Shown: positions 5,905-6,602 of the stretch, piece after piece
How the letters are laid out: each line of letters starts with the position of its first letter
How positions within the stretch are numbered: the first letter of the stretch is position 1
Made by a program: the position numbers and the translations under genes
The notes under the pieces: model-generated
Databases searched by the model: none
What the model was told of the DNA's origin: nothing
Seen by the model: only the letters and a program-made list of their open reading frames with translations
Source of the DNA: an uncultured Planctomycetaceae bacterium
GTDB lineage: Bacteria > Planctomycetota > Planctomycetia > Planctomycetales > Planctomycetaceae
Length of the DNA: 6,602 bases
Assembly: GCA_937952455.1 (NCBI GenBank)
Contig: CALFYU010000088.1
Location: forward strand, 1 to 6,602
Direction of reading: 5' to 3'

Positions 5905-6602
5905 ATGTCTTACGCGAATGATTCGCCGTCTGCCGAAACGATCGATCTGATCGAAGAATTCGGCGGAGATATGGAACGCAACAGCCGCGGCGATGTTGTC
6001 TTTCTGAACCTGTTTCTCTCTGACGTCACGGATGACGCCCTGCTCCGCATCGGCCGATACGACACGTTAGAAACGCTGACGTTGCCACCGCAAATCACGG
6101 ACGCGGGGATTTCTCATTTGGCTGGACTGTCGCGGCTGAAGCAGCTTTACATCAACGAGACCCGCATCTCGGATACGGGGTTAAAAATCGTTGCGGAACT
6201 GCGAAACCTCCGCGACCTGTTTTTGTCGCACACCCCGATCACTGACGCGGGCTTGGCGCACTTGGTGGCGCTGACCGGTCTGGAGAAATTGTACCTGAAC
6301 GGGACACAAATCACCGACGACGGTTTGGCTCATGTCGCGAAACTTTCGAACCTGAAAATGCTGGTTCTCAGCAGCGACGTCGCCATCACCGATGCCGGCG
6401 TCGCTCATCTTGCCGCGCTGCAGAACTTGGAACAGCTGTATTTGCCCGAGGGGATTACGGACGACGGCATTCAATATCTCAGTCGGATGACGCATCTGCG
6501 GCAACTGGATCTGGAAGACACGCACATCTCTGATGCCGGTTTGCACCACCTCAGCGGACTGCATAACCTGACGAAAATCGACTTGTGGGGCACGCGAGTG
6601 CC
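5905..6602 (+). CDS. Leucine-rich-repeat protein of the ITDAGLAHL type (3' truncated)
   Basis: The frame is open from ATG 5905 to the window edge, giving 232 residues without a stop. After about 30 non-repeat residues (MSYANDSPSAETIDLIEEFG, then a polar stretch) the protein consists of LRR units of about 24 residues, each of the form LxxLxLxxTxITDAGLxHLxxL: for example DLFLSHTPITDAGLAHL (104-120), KLYLNGTQITDDGLAHV (128-144) and QLDLEDTHISDAGLHHL (200-216). No signal peptide or membrane segment is visible, so a cytosolic location is expected unless a later domain changes this. LRRs form a curved protein-binding solenoid; this subtype is abundant in planctomycetes and is sometimes fused to kinase or other domains. 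The visible part gives no enzymatic hint and its partner is unknown. It is divergent from the sialidase-like gene and may share its promoter region. An in-frame ATG at 5830 is an alternative start. Confidence 0.88.
   Translation, partial: MSYANDSPSAETIDLIEEFGGDMERNSRGDVVFLNLFLSDVTDDALLRIGRYDTLETLTLPPQITDAGISHLAGLSRLKQLYINETRISDTGLKIVAELRNLRDLFLSHTPITDAGLAHLVALTGLEKLYLNGTQITDDGLAHVAKLSNLKMLVLSSDVAITDAGVAHLAALQNLEQLYLPEGITDDGIQYLSRMTHLRQLDLEDTHISDAGLHHLSGLHNLTKIDLWGTRV
5995..6602 (+). repeat. Coding LRR repeat array, about nine units visible
   Basis: The units begin near residue 31 of the LRR protein and continue to the edge. Most are 24 residues (72 bases), but some differ: the unit starting TLETLTLPPQ is 23, that starting NLKMLVLSSDVA is 25, and that starting NLEQLYLPEG is 23. 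The length changes fall in the variable loop just before I-T-D, not in the conserved part. Nucleotide identity between units is moderate, with mixed synonymous codons, which suggests old duplications, not recent expansion. Confidence 0.8.

Noticed and set aside
6181..6564. Minus-strand open frame of 127 codons with a repetitive Gln/Val-rich sequence
   Set aside because: It is the mirror of the LRR-coding repeats; its apparent periodicity comes from the plus-strand units.
1..6602. CRISPR array, tRNA or rRNA gene, transposase or phage gene
   Set aside because: No regular direct repeats with spacers outside the coding LRR array, no tRNA-like or rRNA-like sequence, and no mobile-element protein motif were seen on reading both strands.

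Overview
The window reads as an ordinary chromosomal stretch of a moderately GC-rich bacterium, most likely a member of the Planctomycetota or a close PVC relative. This rests on the combination of gene types, not on a marker gene: a secreted BNR/Asp-box sialidase-like enzyme, a secreted C45-type acyltransferase, a leucine-rich-repeat (LRR) protein of the 'ITDAGLAHL' type, and an intergenic repeat starting ttagccgcagatgaacacgg of a kind I associate with such genomes. No phage, transposase, CRISPR, tRNA or rRNA signal was found.

Layout. (1) 2-1066, plus strand: the C-terminal about 70% of a phytoene-desaturase/RetSat-like FAD oxidoreductase, cut by the left edge. (2) 1067-1394: a 328-base gap with an imperfect inverted-repeat element (1071-1273), then a small palindrome between two tgtaaa boxes, then a strong ribosome binding site. 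(3) 1395-2270 and 2267-3148, plus: a two-gene unit joined by an ATGA start/stop overlap, encoding an RsuA/RluB-type rRNA pseudouridine synthase and a PyrK-type FAD/[2Fe-2S] electron-transfer subunit. (4) 3170-4282 and 4476-5630, minus: two exported enzymes in tandem, a C45-type Ntn-hydrolase acyltransferase and, upstream of it in transcription order, a four-Asp-box sialidase-like protein. They converge on the PyrK gene with only 21 bases between stop codons. (5) 5631-5904: divergent intergenic region. (6) 5905-6602, plus: an LRR protein with at least eight to nine repeat units, running off the right edge.

Functionally the window is mixed: cytosolic housekeeping (rRNA modification, flavin/iron-sulfur electron transfer for a presumed partner dehydrogenase outside the window) beside an exported pair that probably works on extracellular or periplasmic substrates. 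I do not see a clear new multi-gene system. The points most worth a second look are the inverted-repeat element before the rluB-like gene, the coupling of rRNA modification to a PyrK-like subunit without a visible PyrD, the exported C45/sialidase-like pair with unknown substrates, and the uncertain start and variable repeat length of the LRR gene.
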